Below, piece by piece: positions 8,424-20,394 of a DNA stretch of 64,000 nucleotides. Location: assembly GCA_018881555.1 (NCBI GenBank), contig JACAXG010000079.1:2226041-2290040 (forward strand), given 5' to 3'. The notes below the pieces were generated by a model. That model did no database searches. It saw nothing but the letters and a program-made list of their open reading frames with translations, and was not told where the DNA came from. The DNA comes from Amblyornis subalaris (taxonomy: Eukaryota; Chordata; Aves; Passeriformes; Ptilonorhynchidae). Numbering within the stretch: the first letter of the stretch is position 1; each line of letters starts with the position of its first letter. Position numbers and translations under genes: made by a program.

Positions 8424-11400
8424 AGAGATTCAAACCACAGCACTATGACAGGTGCTATGGAGAAAACAAATTTCTTCCCAGCCAGAACCTGTACACTGTG
8501 TCACAAGGTATCAAACATAAAACATATCTGAGACTGCTGCAGGGACAGTGGGTGTCAGGGATCTGTGTAAGGCTATAACATCTCCCCTTCTCTTCTGGTA
8601 AATTGTCTGCAGCACAGCAGCAATTCCTGCATGAGAGTGCCCCAGCCTTTAATTAGAAGATCAGAGGGATCAATAGGCCAAGCAACTGAGTGCTTTTATA
8701 GAAGGCCTGGGTCCATGAAAGATTTGAGCAGGAAGAGAGACATCTGTTTGTTTCTGAATTGCAGCCAGGTTAATTTAAATACTTACGTGAGGAGTCTTGG
8801 TGACTGCAAGTCTTGCAGCCCAGCATGTGAGGCAGTCTAAGTCCAGTCACTACTCAGCACCTGGCTGTCAGCTGCTGTTGTTCAGGTCCATGGGCCAGAA
8901 GCTCTGGGCTGAAACATCTCATATATTAAGGTGGAGACTGGGAAATGAAAGAAATTCAAAGCAGCTCAGAGCTGAGTTGTGAATGGGGAAAAACCCCAAA
9001 TCTTTCTTTACTTAATGTAAACGTTGGAAAAGTTATGTTCTTGTATTTCCTTGTCCACAAGAAGTATATGTTTTGGCTAGGAGATGGAATAATTAAGGGT
9101 TTCTGAGGTGGAGACATACTGAAGGATGTGAATTCTGGGTCTGACCTGAGATGAAGACCAGCTGGAGAGGGGTAACACAGAAGCAATGCAGATAAAAGGG
9201 TCAGGCTGATGAAAGGGGCTGCTCTGCCAAGGACTGCCTTTGTTTGTATTGACTGCTAGCTGTGACTCTGCAATCGCTCTGAACTACAGCCAAGTCCACC
9301 AGCAGGTAAAAAACAAGCTCTACAGAATGCAAGAGCTCTTCTGGAAGTCTGTAGGTGGAAGTGTTAAACTGCTAAAATGTAGCTTTGAAGGCTTGCCTCA
9401 AGAGTCTCAGTTCTGAAGCATGGCCATGGTTTTCTTGATTTCAGATCTGTCTGGCAGGATTCTTATGATTCTTCACTTCATTCCTCTGCAAAATCATGTC
9501 CACCAAATGGTGATGGTGTCTATCAGAAGCACAGTGATAGCATGATTTGTTTCATGGTGCAAGTAGGACAAACAGAGAGTGACTTGTTTCTCTTTTCACA
9601 AAGAAAGGTAGGAGGCACATCACTGTTGTCAAGAGTGTCTTAGTTTCCAATGAAATTACATACTGGCTGGTTATGAAAGATATGAAAGCTTGCAAGGCTT
9701 GTCCTCAATGGATAAGAAAGACAGTATACTGGCACCTGGGCAATCACCGTGTGTCTCCTTTCCCTCAAATGCTTTCTTTGGTAGTGTTAGTAATCCACTC
9801 TTTTTCCTCTGTAGGCAGGAATAATCCATCTTTCTAGTCCTGTAGAAGAGAACAATCCCTGCTTCCTTCTTCTGTGTTTGTTTTGTTGACTTAAACATTC
9901 TTAGGATTAGTGCTTTTATCTTGAGAGGTAAAATATACATTTCAAGAGGACCTCATTTTGTGTAATGTTTTAGTATAATACATGTAATAGCTAATAATAA
10001 TGAATTTTAATTTTGATGTAATACTTGAATGATCTGTGATAAGGACTTACATACCTACTTACATTTTCATCCAGAGAATGCTTTTCTCAGATTAACAGGA
10101 ACAAAATGAGACAAGATGAGCCATGTGATTTTAAACTACTGGTTGTGAGAGACGTAAATAGCAGCACTTGACTCTTACAATGCACTCTCTAGTACAACAC
10201 TGTGCCTCTTCCCAAGCACTGTGTTATGCCAGGCCATCCTGGGGTGACCCCAGTCTACTTCTCCCCTGCAGTCTTCAGTTTCTTCAGTCACAACTTAGCA
10301 AACTCTATCCTTAGATTTGCTCCTGAACACTCAACTGCCATACAATAGCACTCGGAAAGCATTAATCTTTTGATGTCTGTTGAAGAAAAAAGAAAAAGGG
10401 GCTTGTCCATCTTGCATGACAACAGAGGCACCTGTAGACAAGGCNCCTGTAGACACTCTCATGTGAAGGGGGTTTACTGTTCAGCACAACAAACCATCTT
10501 AAACTATGTCCTGGACATCAGCATATCTTCTTTTGGGGGGAATGAAAAGCTGACTGATAGTGATGGGCAGATGTAAAAGGCATTCCTTCATCCTGTCTTT
10601 TTTATGCAAATGGTGACCTATAGCAGAATTTAAAGTAATTGACACTTGAAATCAGTGAACAACAAAGCGACTTCATAAAAATAAAAAATAAAATAAGACA
10701 ACCCAAAACCCCCACCAAACCGTTTTTTTAGCTAACTCAGTCACAGAATACTGAAAGATGCTTGCTTTGTTCCACGTAACTGACATGATCCTGTATTCTC
10801 GCTGTATCTTATGAGTAGTCTTCTGGTCAAGTGTTTCCACCTGATCTTTATTTATATGTTCACCCCCACTTATACAAATTCTGAAATAAGTTTGGCTCAG
10901 CTCAACATGCTCTCTAAAAACTCCACTTGCATAACAAAAATGTCCTGGGTAGTACAAGCTACCCTGAACTCCTACACATCAACAAGGACATATGTACCAC
11001 AATATTTACACTAACCTGTGCCAAAGGATTTGCATCCTAATCTACATGTGCACACTCTTGAGAAGTGTGAGGATTTTGTTTTTAATTAGAGAAGTGCCCT
11101 ATCTAAAGCCTCAGCTTTAGAGTCTATAAGATGTTCAAGCATGGTTCTTCTGTTGGAGCTACTTCACCTGGAGAGTGATGTTGGCACAAAGCTGCTGCCA
11201 GTCCAGTGAGTGAGTCCAAGAGCCTGGGGGTCTCTGGATTGCTCTGAGACCTGCCTGCCTAGCTAGTCCTGTCCTGAAGTAGGCTGAGTGTGCAGGACTG
11301 CATGGGAAAGACATTTTCTTCATCTGAGCCAATGTCAAACTGCCTCTTCTTAATCACTCCTAAGGCATATCTTAGAGTTCCTAGCCACTACATATATTTG

Positions 11401-12713
11401 GTGTGCTGGCCTAGCAGGGTAGTGACTCAGAGCAGCACAGCTTTGACTCTTTCTCACTGTGACCATTGTAGATATAAAGCCTCAGAAACCTAGATCTGAG
11501 CTGCTCTTGCTTCTCCACTCTGTAACAGCACACAGAAGCATTAAATGCATCCCTTAGTAATGCTAGCAGATTGTGCTTTTTAGCCACTGAGACCTCCAAT
11601 GTCTTGCCTGTACCAATTCCTGTGTCAATTACAAATAACCGTAGTTATTCACTTGTACTTACAAGTCAAGGCTTTGATTTCAAAATGTGTAAGAATGAGA
11701 GACTTAACCTTATATTAATAACTACTTTCCAGAAGTACATCTGGCAGAACATAACATTTTGGGTAAGTTCTAATGCTGACACAGTGTTTTACACGTGGTG
11801 ACCATGACCACCCAGTATATTGCTAATGCAAAACAGTTGTGTTGTACATGCTGCTCTTACCAGCTGGGGTGATGCAGCAGAGCAGGGGCCCAGCTGCTCT
11901 GACAGTGCTGGGGATGTCGCTGGTGGAAGGTCTTGGCTCAACTGCAAGCATTTAACATTAAAAACACAGTGAAACAAATCCAGTTGGGAAACATCACCCC
12001 TTCCAAGCTGCCTTTGCCCCAGCCCCTCTCAGAACCTAAACCTGTAGTGCCTCTTATGCATCTTCAGATGCTGCTCTCAGAGCACCAGCAGTGCAGAGAA
12101 AGGGAGGAATTTTTCCCTCTCTGCTTCAGGAATTTTTCCACGCTACATGAGAAAGAGAATATTTCCCAATGTCCACCTTTAGAGAAGTGATTAGACAGTG
12201 TTTGTCACTGATAGAGAAACGTTTTTTTCTGAAGATCAGTTTAACAAGCGCTGTTCTGAAGTGTTTACACAAAGCACATGTGAATATGAAGAATGCCATC
12301 GTTTGGCCCTTGAGCCGTACTGTTTTAGTGGAGGAGTTTCGCTTATGAATGTGCATGCTGAAACAAATCCCTTTCTAAGTGGAGAAAAATATTTAGATTG
12401 CGAGGGAAACTACACCATGGGTCAGAAAAACAATGGGACTCTATCACATTCTACAGTTGCAAATATAAACGCAAAACATGCTGCTCTTTCCTGGGTATGT
12501 TTATACACGTAGGGCAAAATTCCCATTGAGTGCATTTGCAGCCTGGGCTTTTCTAGCTGTATTTAGGACATTAGACACTGGACTTTTGTCTCTCTTGTTT
12601 CAGAGACAAAGCACTGGCCTTCTACAGTTAGCAAACCTAGCATTTCCAACTTTATCTTAGCTTTCTGTACCTCTTAATGTGTATTAGTGGATGTGAATGT
12701 GTATATACGTATA
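8424..12713. other. Intergenic, no recognised feature
   Basis: AT-rich, without repeat families or coding exons that I can recognise. One N lies at 10445. Confidence 0.55.
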
Positions 12714-12775
12714 ACATAGAATCATAGAATCCTAGAATGTTTTGGGTTGGAAGGGACCTTAAAGATCATCTAGTT
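12714..12775 (-). mobile_element. Older CR1 LINE, 3' end half
   Basis: The tail tagaatcatagaatcctaga is followed by gggttggaagggaccttaaa and gatcatctagtt, a standard CR1 3' end read on the minus strand. It breaks off at 12775, exactly where a second CR1 tail begins. The matching continuation is at 14257. Confidence 0.9.
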
Positions 12776-14256
12776 AGGATCACAGAATCATAGAATATCC
12801 TGAGGTGGAAAAGACCCACAAGGATCATCAAAGTCCAAGCCCTGGCCCTGCACAGGACAACCCCAACAATCCCACCATGTGTCTGAGAGCATTGTCCAAA
12901 TGCTTCTTGAACTCTGTCAGGCTTGGTGCTGTGACCACTTCCCTGGAGAGCCTGTTCCAGTACCCAACCACCCTTCGGGTGAAGAATCTTTTCCTAATAT
13001 CCAAATTAAAGCTCCCCTGACACAGCTTCATGCCTTTTCTTCAAGTTCTGTAACTGGTCACCAGAAAGAAGAGATCAGTGTCTGCCTCTCTGCTTCCCCT
13101 CAGGAGGAAGTTGTAGACTGCAATGAGGTCTCCCCTCAGTCTCCTCTTCTTCAGGCAGAAGAGACCAAGTGACCTCAGCCACTCCTCATANGGCTTCAGC
13201 TCAAGGCCCTTCACCATCTTCATTGCCCTCCTTTGGACACTCTCTAATAGCTTTAGATCCTTCCTCTATTGTGGTGACCAAAACTGCACACAATATTTAA
13301 AGTGAGGCCACACCAGTGCAGAGCAGAGCAGGACAATCCCCTCCCTTGCCCGGCTGGCGATGCTGTGCCTGATGCCCCCCAGGACACGGTTGGCCCCTGT
13401 GGCTGCCAGGGCACTGCTGACTCGTATTCACTTTTCCACCGACGAGGACCCACAGGTCTCTTTCCAAGGTGCTGCCCTCCAGCATCTTGTTCCCCAGTTT
13501 GCATGTATAACCCAGTTTGTACGCATAACCCAGGTGCAGAATCCGTCACTTTCCCTGGTTAAACTTCATACAGTTGGTGATTGTCCAGCCCTCTAATTTG
13601 TCGAGATCTCTCTGCAGGATCTCTGTGCCTTCTAGGGAGTCAACAGCTCCTCACAATTTAGTATTGTCTGTAAACTACTTATTATACCATCAGGTCCTGC
13701 ATCCAAGTAATTTATAACAATATTGAAGAGCACCAGCCCTAAATTAGAGCCCTGTGGAACTCCACTAGTGACAGGTCGCCAGATTGATGTCACCCCCTTC
13801 ACTGTAATCCTTTGTGCCCAACCTGTGAGCCAGTTGCTCACCCATCCCATTAATGTTTATCCAGCTGTGTGTTGGACATTCGGTCCAGAAGAATACTCTA
13901 AAAGACAGTATGGAAAGCTTTACTGAAATCCAAAAAGATTACATCAACTGGCTTCTCTTGATTACCTAGGTGAGTTAACTTGTCATAAAAGCAAATTAAG
14001 TTAGTGAAACAAGACTTTCCTCTCATGAAGCCATGCTGGCTGTGACCAATGACTGTGTTCTTCAAATGTTTTTTAACAACTCCCAGAATAATTTTCTTTG
14101 TAATTTTACCAGGCACTGAAGTAAGAATGACAGGCCTGTAGTTTCTAGGGTCATCCTTCTTGCCCTTCTTGAAAACTGGAACAACAGTTGCCAGCTTCAA
14201 GTCAAGTGTGACGTCTCCAGATTCCCAAGACTATTAAAAAATCTTTGCGAGAGGTC
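12776..14256 (-). mobile_element. CR1 LINE, 5'-truncated, with decayed reverse transcriptase
   Basis: About 1.48 kb of CR1 in minus orientation. The 3' tail is at 12776-12800. Coding remnants on the minus strand include, around 14160-13905, VVPVFKKGKKDDPRNYRP and FLDFSKAF, then [15 protein letters not shown] near 13770, and the carboxyl-terminal segment ending near 12830-13030. The catalytic FADD-type motif is replaced by TDN near 13665 and frames are broken, so it is inactive. It lies inside an older CR1. Confidence 0.95.
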
Positions 14257-14335
14257 TCAAACCCCCTGCCATGGGCAGGGACATCTTCAACCATACCAGG
14301 CAGGTTTCTCAAACCCCTGTATCCAGCATATGAGT
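14257..14335 (-). mobile_element. Older CR1 LINE, continuation after nested insertion
   Basis: caaaccccctgccatgggca and the following acatcttcaaccataccagg resume the CR1 consensus exactly where 12775 stopped. This shows that the 1.48-kb CR1 inserted into this copy. Confidence 0.8.
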
Positions 14336-15990
14336 GGGTTAGCCATTCCAGCTTGAAATATGGCTTTCCTGACTGCCTCACAGGGAGCTGTACTGATACA
14401 CCATCCTCAGCTGCCTGTTGGGCAGAACCTGCAGTGAACCCCTTCCAGGGAAAGCTCCAAGATGCAAGAGCAGCACGGCTGAAACACAGCAGCTGCTGGC
14501 AATGGAGACATGTTTTCCTAAAACTTCTAAGCTGTGTTTTATTTTGTGCTGTTTGAACAACTGCCGTTTCAAGGCATTTGTAGTCTCAAAGGCAAGCTAC
14601 ATTACAAAATATCTGTTGTATTCCTATTTCTCTGTTGTAGGAAAATATTGGTGATCATATATTTCAGTGCTCATCAGGGCTATAGTTCCCATTTTAAGCA
14701 GCCAAGGCAAGAAAATCTAACTGGATGTTAGCTTTTAAAGTGTTTGCTATTCTCTTTATTTGACTACCTATAATTACAGGCCTTGCCCTGTGGCAGCTTT
14801 TGAGTGTTTTTGTCCACCAGAGCCACATAAAAGAGTAAGCGGAGTTTGCAGAAAAGTCAGCTCTGAAAGCACCTACTGGCCTCTAGCAGAGTGCCAAAGC
14901 AGCTGCTGCAGCATTTAGAAACTCTGCATTAATAGCAGCTTTTTTGTTACAAACAGCAGCTTTCCCTCACCTGTCCCTTCCAGCTTGAAGGAAGTTCAAA
15001 CTGGACTGTTTTCCTGCAGTGGTCAGTTGGTATGTTCTATTTCAAATATAGAACATATATTTGCCTTCCTCAGAACTTGCCTGTAGGAATAAAAATAAAT
15101 GGAGCTACCCCTGTTTGGACGAGTGGGTGGGCTGGGTAAATGCACCACGTAACCAAGGAGTTTATATGCCTGGGGGCCAGTCAGGTCAGGCCACCTTTCC
15201 TTCACCCTGCCTGTAGGAAATCACAATATACTGCTATATAACAGGCAGAGAAAGGAGAGATCAGAGAGTTACATCTAGGCAGATGTCTAAGAGATCATTT
15301 GTAATTACTTTACAACCATTCCTGGATGCAAGGCCTTGCATTCCTGAAGAGCTAGAGAGAAACTTCAAAATTATCATTCTGCCTTACTTGGCATGTCAAG
15401 AAATCAGAGAACTGCTGGCCTACAAATTGCTCCACTTGGACTTGTTTCCATACAGCTTTCATTAATGTAGTGGCAACGTGCCTGAGACAGCTAATACAGT
15501 GAATGGGAGAGAGCTCCATGAGCATAGCAGGAGGCCTTCATTTAGTTCCTGGTTTGATATAACTACTGGAATAATCTTATCTTAGACTGATGTCTTGTGG
15601 TCTTTGCTTCTCTATAAATAACACAGGGAAGTTTGTCCATGGCAGAATTGATCTGTCATTATATGCTAGCCCAGGGAGCCCTAAGGAGACAGGAACTCAA
15701 AAGAATGGGAGCAATACATGCTTTCACACAGGTCCTGAGAAACAATGCGTCTGGGGTACTGAACCCTCTAAGCATGCTCAAGCCTGTAATGAAAAATTAC
15801 ATGCTACGAGTCTAATTCTTAGATCTCCCAGGTGTGCGTGCACAGTGTGTGGTGTGCTTCGCTCTTTCTGGAAAACTATTCGATTTTGTATTTAAAATGG
15901 AGACTTAATGTAGCTGGGTGAAAATGTTAGAGAAACAGCTCCAAAGAAAATTACCATTCTGCTATAACTGAATTTTCTTAATTGAGTTTC
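14336..15990. other. Intergenic, no recognised feature
   Basis: AT-rich unique-looking DNA without recognised genes or repeats. Confidence 0.5.
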
Positions 15991-16022
15991 TGTGTTTAGG
16001 ATCAATATATATTCAGCAAAAG

Positions 16023-16390
16023 ATGGCGTAGGTTTCTCTTGCTATGGAAGCGCAGCGGCACCACTAGATGGTAGCCTTGCTTATTTCATAGTCACCACTT
16101 TCCTACTTACCGCTGCAGCGAGAGAGACGAGTTTCTTGGGGTATCGTTGCGTACTCTATCCCTCTACACGGACTAACCCGTAAGTAGAAGGCTGGTATAT
16201 AGAAGAAAGCAAGGGAGAAACTATGAACTTCTCCTGAGGGCACACTCGGGGCACAGTCAGTCCTGACGCAGGGCCTGCAGACCCGTGTGGCACCGGGGAA
16301 GGTCAGTTGCAGAGGTTTACTCGCCAATGGAGGTTCCTATGGACTGTTATGCCTTGTTGCAAAGTCAGATAGACTTTGACCAAAATAAAT
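16023..16390 (+). other. CpG-rich segment, possible solo LTR
   Basis: Roughly fifteen CpGs occur in 290 bp, within DNA that is otherwise CpG-poor. A tatatag motif near 16195 precedes an AATAAA at 16384-16389 by about 190 bp, an LTR-like arrangement. I could not find terminal repeats or a target duplication, so an unmethylated regulatory element is an equal alternative. Confidence 0.35.
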
Positions 16391-16547
16391 TTGCAGTCAA
16401 TAGGAACACATAGGAACAGCAAGATGAGAATGAAATTCTTTTGTTATGAGCTGATAATATAGAAAGGCCTCTTTTTTCCCCCCACTGTTGTTTATAAGCA
16501 CTCTTCCACAAGACGTTTGTGTCATAAGTACAAAAGTAAGTGCCCAA

Positions 16548-16602
16548 GAGCTGATTATCCTTGTGGGTCCCTTCTAACTCATGATATTCTATGATTCTAT
16601 GG
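16548..16602 (+). mobile_element. CR1 LINE 3' tail fragment
   Basis: ccttgtgggtcccttctaac followed by atgatattctatgattctat is the CR1 3' end with its short terminal repeat, in plus orientation. Confidence 0.85.
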
Positions 16603-18509
16603 AATATTTGATGAGACCCGCTGAGCCTAGGCAAGCAGTGCATCCACATAGAAATGTTTCCAAGAAGTGGATGTATTGAGCAGCTGTCCATTTAGGATGT
16701 ATATGAAATTCCTTATTTAGTTTTCCCAACAATTCATTTTTATGGCTCTGCTTACTACACTGCAATCCAAAGTCCATTATATAGGCTATGTAACTGAATG
16801 TTAATCATAACTCTAACTGCATAGCAAAAACCGCAATGTGGTGTTATTATACTTCTCATTAAAGGAACGTGAATTTCTGAGTATCTTGCCTGAGCATTTC
16901 TGTCAGGGAAATTTATTAACAGGTGATTCACTAATAATCTTGGTAACCTGAGAGCTGTTTTGCATCTCTTCAGTAGATGTATGTGTATATTNCAGGAAGA
17001 GTTCTGCTCCAGTATGCTGTCAAAGGGTAAAAGCTTTCCCTCCTGCTGGATGATGTTCTTTATTGAAAAGGGAAGCAACCTGATTTGCAAATGCTGGAAT
17101 TTGATGAATCACCTTTGGATGTCTCAGGAGGTCATCGGTCCTTCTGAAACTGATCATGATGACACGTTTTTATTACAGATCATTATAACTATTTGCAAGC
17201 TTTCTTGGACCATCATCATAGTCTTGAATCTAAAAATATCAATTACAATGTGAATTTTAGCTTATAGAAGTGTTGCTCTTTTTAAACAAATTAGAAGATT
17301 AAATCATGTCCAATTTTAAGACAAATGGAATAAGGGGGTACCACTACAAAAAAGAACAACACATTTAAGAGTAAGTTATTAAATATTAAAGTATAATTTC
17401 CATGTGCTTTGTTCTGAATTACTACATCTTTGCCTAATTGTTGTATGTCTTCGCCTAATTGTTACTTCTTCTTGTTCATCACTGTAATACTTACAACTAC
17501 AAACATTTTTTCTGTTCTTTAGGCTGGTGGATGCCAATATGATCCCCTAAAACCATCACCATTTCTAATAAAAGATGTTATATTCCTATTAATTTTAATG
17601 ATCCCTTTAATTGTTCTCAGCTCATGAGTGTTCTGCTGTTACCAGAGGCAGAGTTGTAAAGGCAGGGAACAAAATACAGAAGAAGGTCCTGGAATGCATA
17701 GGAAGATCTCTTGCAGATAAATAGATTTGCTATTATAAAAGGTCTGATAAATTTTAAAGTAGACTTGGGCACTTCAATAGGACTAGTACACGTGTTTACA
17801 AGAAAATGTAAGAAAATGTAAGAGATGCCAATTTCCTTATTGTCATAGATTTCTTTGACCTCCTTGAATGTCTTCAGTCACTGCAACACAACACTATTTT
17901 ACTGCTTATTGTTTTGCACCTGGTGTTTCAGGTACTTCCTAAGATTCTTAGAAAGTGTAGAACTAAAAGGTCTGTTAGCAGTTACATGCTTTCCACAGAA
18001 CTACCATCCTACATGGAATTTTTTGCTTTAGCAATGATGAGTTTCTTCCCGTGATCTCAAAAGCCTATCTTGACAGAACTGACAATATTCCACATATTTG
18101 GAAGGCTTTAAACAGAAATATCTTCCTATGGGTGTGTTCTTTTAAGCCTCATTACTAACTGTTCAAGATGCTGCTATGATTCTCTAATCATCCATCTTGA
18201 GATGTGTCTAGGGATTTAATCTAATCCTAATCCTACAGTACTGTACGCAGGTTAGAGTAGTGAAGTTTCCAGGCCTGGTCCTTTACTCATTTGTTTTCCA
18301 CTCATGAGAGCACCCCATTTCTCTCCATTCACACTGGTTACCTAAATTTTGAGACCCACCAGAACACAGCTACCTGGAGCACCATGCTGGTGCCAAGCAC
18401 ACTCCAATGGTAGTCTAAGGTTGCTAATGTTCATCAGCCATGTGGGTGTTTAACCCATCCCTGTGTTGCTACTTGGAGTCCATATCCAGTGTGAAAAACA
18501 ACCCCTTCT
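16603..18509. other. Intergenic, no recognised feature
   Basis: AT-rich. A small local duplication (gcctaattgtt, twice, 17432-17463) is the only structure noted. One N lies at 16992. Confidence 0.5.
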
Positions 18510-18570
18510 TAGAATCATGGAAACACAATTGTTAAGGTTGGAAAAGATCTCTAAGATCACAAAGTCCAGC
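18510..18570 (-). mobile_element. CR1 LINE, 3' part left of an LTR insertion
   Basis: tagaatcatggaaacacaat, then ggttggaaaagatctctaag and atcacaaagtccagc, match a CR1 3' end on the minus strand. The match stops at 18570 and resumes at 19144. Confidence 0.88.
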
Positions 18571-19143
18571 TGATGCCAGGGGATTTTTTGCTTTTCTAGC
18601 TTTATATATAAATATTAGAATGTGATATTAGAGTAATAGAATTCCTGTAACTTTCCACTGAAAGTCATAGATAATAATGCACCCTGTCCTAGACAAAACA
18701 GACCCAATTATCGTCCTTAAGCATTCCAGAGTTGGACATGATATCGCTTTACGACAAGTGAAAAACGAAGCTATCGAACTAGCAGAGACCTCCAATAGAA
18801 ACCTGCTGTGAGGAAGAGTTTCATTAACGTTGCTTTTCATTGAAGAATACTTGTAAATTATGTTAATTCACTAAAACCCTATAATAGTAGAAGCTTGAGC
18901 ACGCGGGACACCCTTTTTTAGACCTTTTTACCTTTTATACCCTTTTATAACTTACACTTGCTTTGCGCAGCCTGCGGGGATTGGGCCCATTCCTGCAAGC
19001 ATGGTTAGTCCTGGAGACACTTCCGGGAAAGGTTTTGCTTTCTCTGTACCTCAAATAAAATTTTTTACTTTTTCTTACCCTCTTATTTGGCCTTGGCCTC
19101 GGCCTCAGCCTCAGCCTCTGCTTTTCAAATGGATAAGGCATCA
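18571..19143 (+). mobile_element. Solo retroviral LTR inserted in a CR1
   Basis: 573 bp begin TGATGCC and end GGCATCA, a perfect 7-bp terminal inverted repeat. The element is flanked by a 4-bp duplication cagc (18567-18570 and 19144-19147). AATAAA lies at 19054-19059 and TATA-like ttttata motifs near 18933-18950, giving a U3-R-U5 layout in plus orientation. Removing it makes the CR1 continuous. A 4-bp duplication is usual for gammaretrovirus-like elements; the family itself is not recognised. Confidence 0.88.
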
Positions 19144-19450
19144 CAGCCATTAACCTGACACTGCCAAGTCCACCACTAAACCACATCCCCAAGTACTACT
19201 ACATCTACTCATCCTTTAAGTACCTCCAGGGATGGTGATTCCACCATTTCCCTGGGCAGTCTGTTCCAATGCATAACAACCTGTTCAGTGAAGAAATTTT
19301 CTATAATATCCAGTATAAACCTCCCATGGTGCAACTTGAGACTGTTTCCTCTTGTCTTATTGCTTTCTAGCTGGGAGAAGTGACCAGCGCTGAGCTGTGT
19401 ACAACCTCCTTTCAGGTAATTGTAGACAGTGATAAGGTCTTCTTTTAGGT
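19144..19450 (-). mobile_element. CR1 LINE, part right of the LTR insertion
   Basis: The CR1 consensus continues: attaacctgacactgccaag, cctccagggatggtgattcc, cctgggcagtctgttccaat. The minus-strand translation includes HWNRLPREMVESPSLEV. The recognisable match fades near 19450, just before another LTR begins. Confidence 0.9.
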
Positions 19451-19474
19451 GGGCTTCCCAACCTACTTGGCCAT

Positions 19475-20267
19475 TGTCATGATCCACTAATACAAGCTAG
19501 AATCGTGATGGTTCTATCACCGATCTCAGGAGTGCAAAAGACACAATGGGGATTTCAACTTTAATCAAACAGTGCACTTTTATTGAGTGCCAACAACACG
19601 ATTATGCGATAGAGGGGAGAGAGATATAAAGAAACAAAGTATAGAGGGGGGGGGAATAGCTACCAACAGATGAGACGATGTCCTCGTGGTCCGGCCAATA
19701 GACTCGTCGTCGTCCGTGGGGAGTGCTCATCGTGGTAAATTCAGAGAGTCTCTTTATAGTCTTTTCGAAGATGGGGTGAGAAAGGGGGGCAACTGGCCAG
19801 GAGGTGATCTAGTGTTGTGGGGGCCTCATTGTACGGAAGCAGGTGTACAGGACATGTCATTCCTTCTCGCTTCAGTGCAGTCTTTCCCGCCTACGCAGCA
19901 AGAACGGCGCCACCACAACCTGTACCAATTTCCTCAGGAATGCACACCAGTCCTCAGTGGGCGCACCCACAGGCCACACTTGGCAAACATCCCACCTCAG
20001 CCAGGCCGGGACTCCTGTGCAAAAGTCCTCCCCTCCTTTCGGGGTTTTTTAGGGTTTTCAGTCTCTGTCCTTGTCGATGATCGTGAGGCAGATGAGGGAT
20101 TTTCGGACTGTCTCTTACAGCCATCTACCTCTCTAGCTCTCACTATTGCCGGAGAAGCACTGGGATACAGCAGGTGGCATTTTGGGAGTGTAATTACCAC
20201 TGCCTCACCCTGAGATGGGCATTACTATATTGATATGGGCATTACTATATTTGCCAAGCACAAGACA
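19475..20267 (-). mobile_element. Retroviral LTR, antisense, beside a CpG island
   Basis: Read on the minus strand, this runs from TGTCTTGTGC (20267) to GATCATGACA (19475). TATAAAG is at 19752-19758 and AATAAA at 19579-19584, giving U3 of about 510, R of about 170 and U5 of about 100 bases. The termini are only partly inverted (TGTCnTG) and flanks (gccat/gacct) do not match, so the ends are provisional. A purine run on the minus strand at 20271-20286 could be a remnant of a polypurine tract. Confidence 0.65.
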
Positions 20268-20394
20268 GACCTTCTTTTTCCCCTAGGGAAAAAAAATTTC
20301 CTTTTTGTTTTCACGGGGTAGAGCTGCCTCACACACAACCTCTGCTCGTTCACAGAGGTACATCTGCTCTGGGGTGCTGCTGACTAAAAGTCCT

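Noticed and set aside
18935..19192. Arg-rich minus-strand frame
   Set aside because: Falls across the solo LTR and a ggcctcggcctcagcctc simple repeat; not a protein family I recognise.
19686..20213. 175-codon plus-strand frame
   Set aside because: Lies within the antisense LTR; no recognisable protein.
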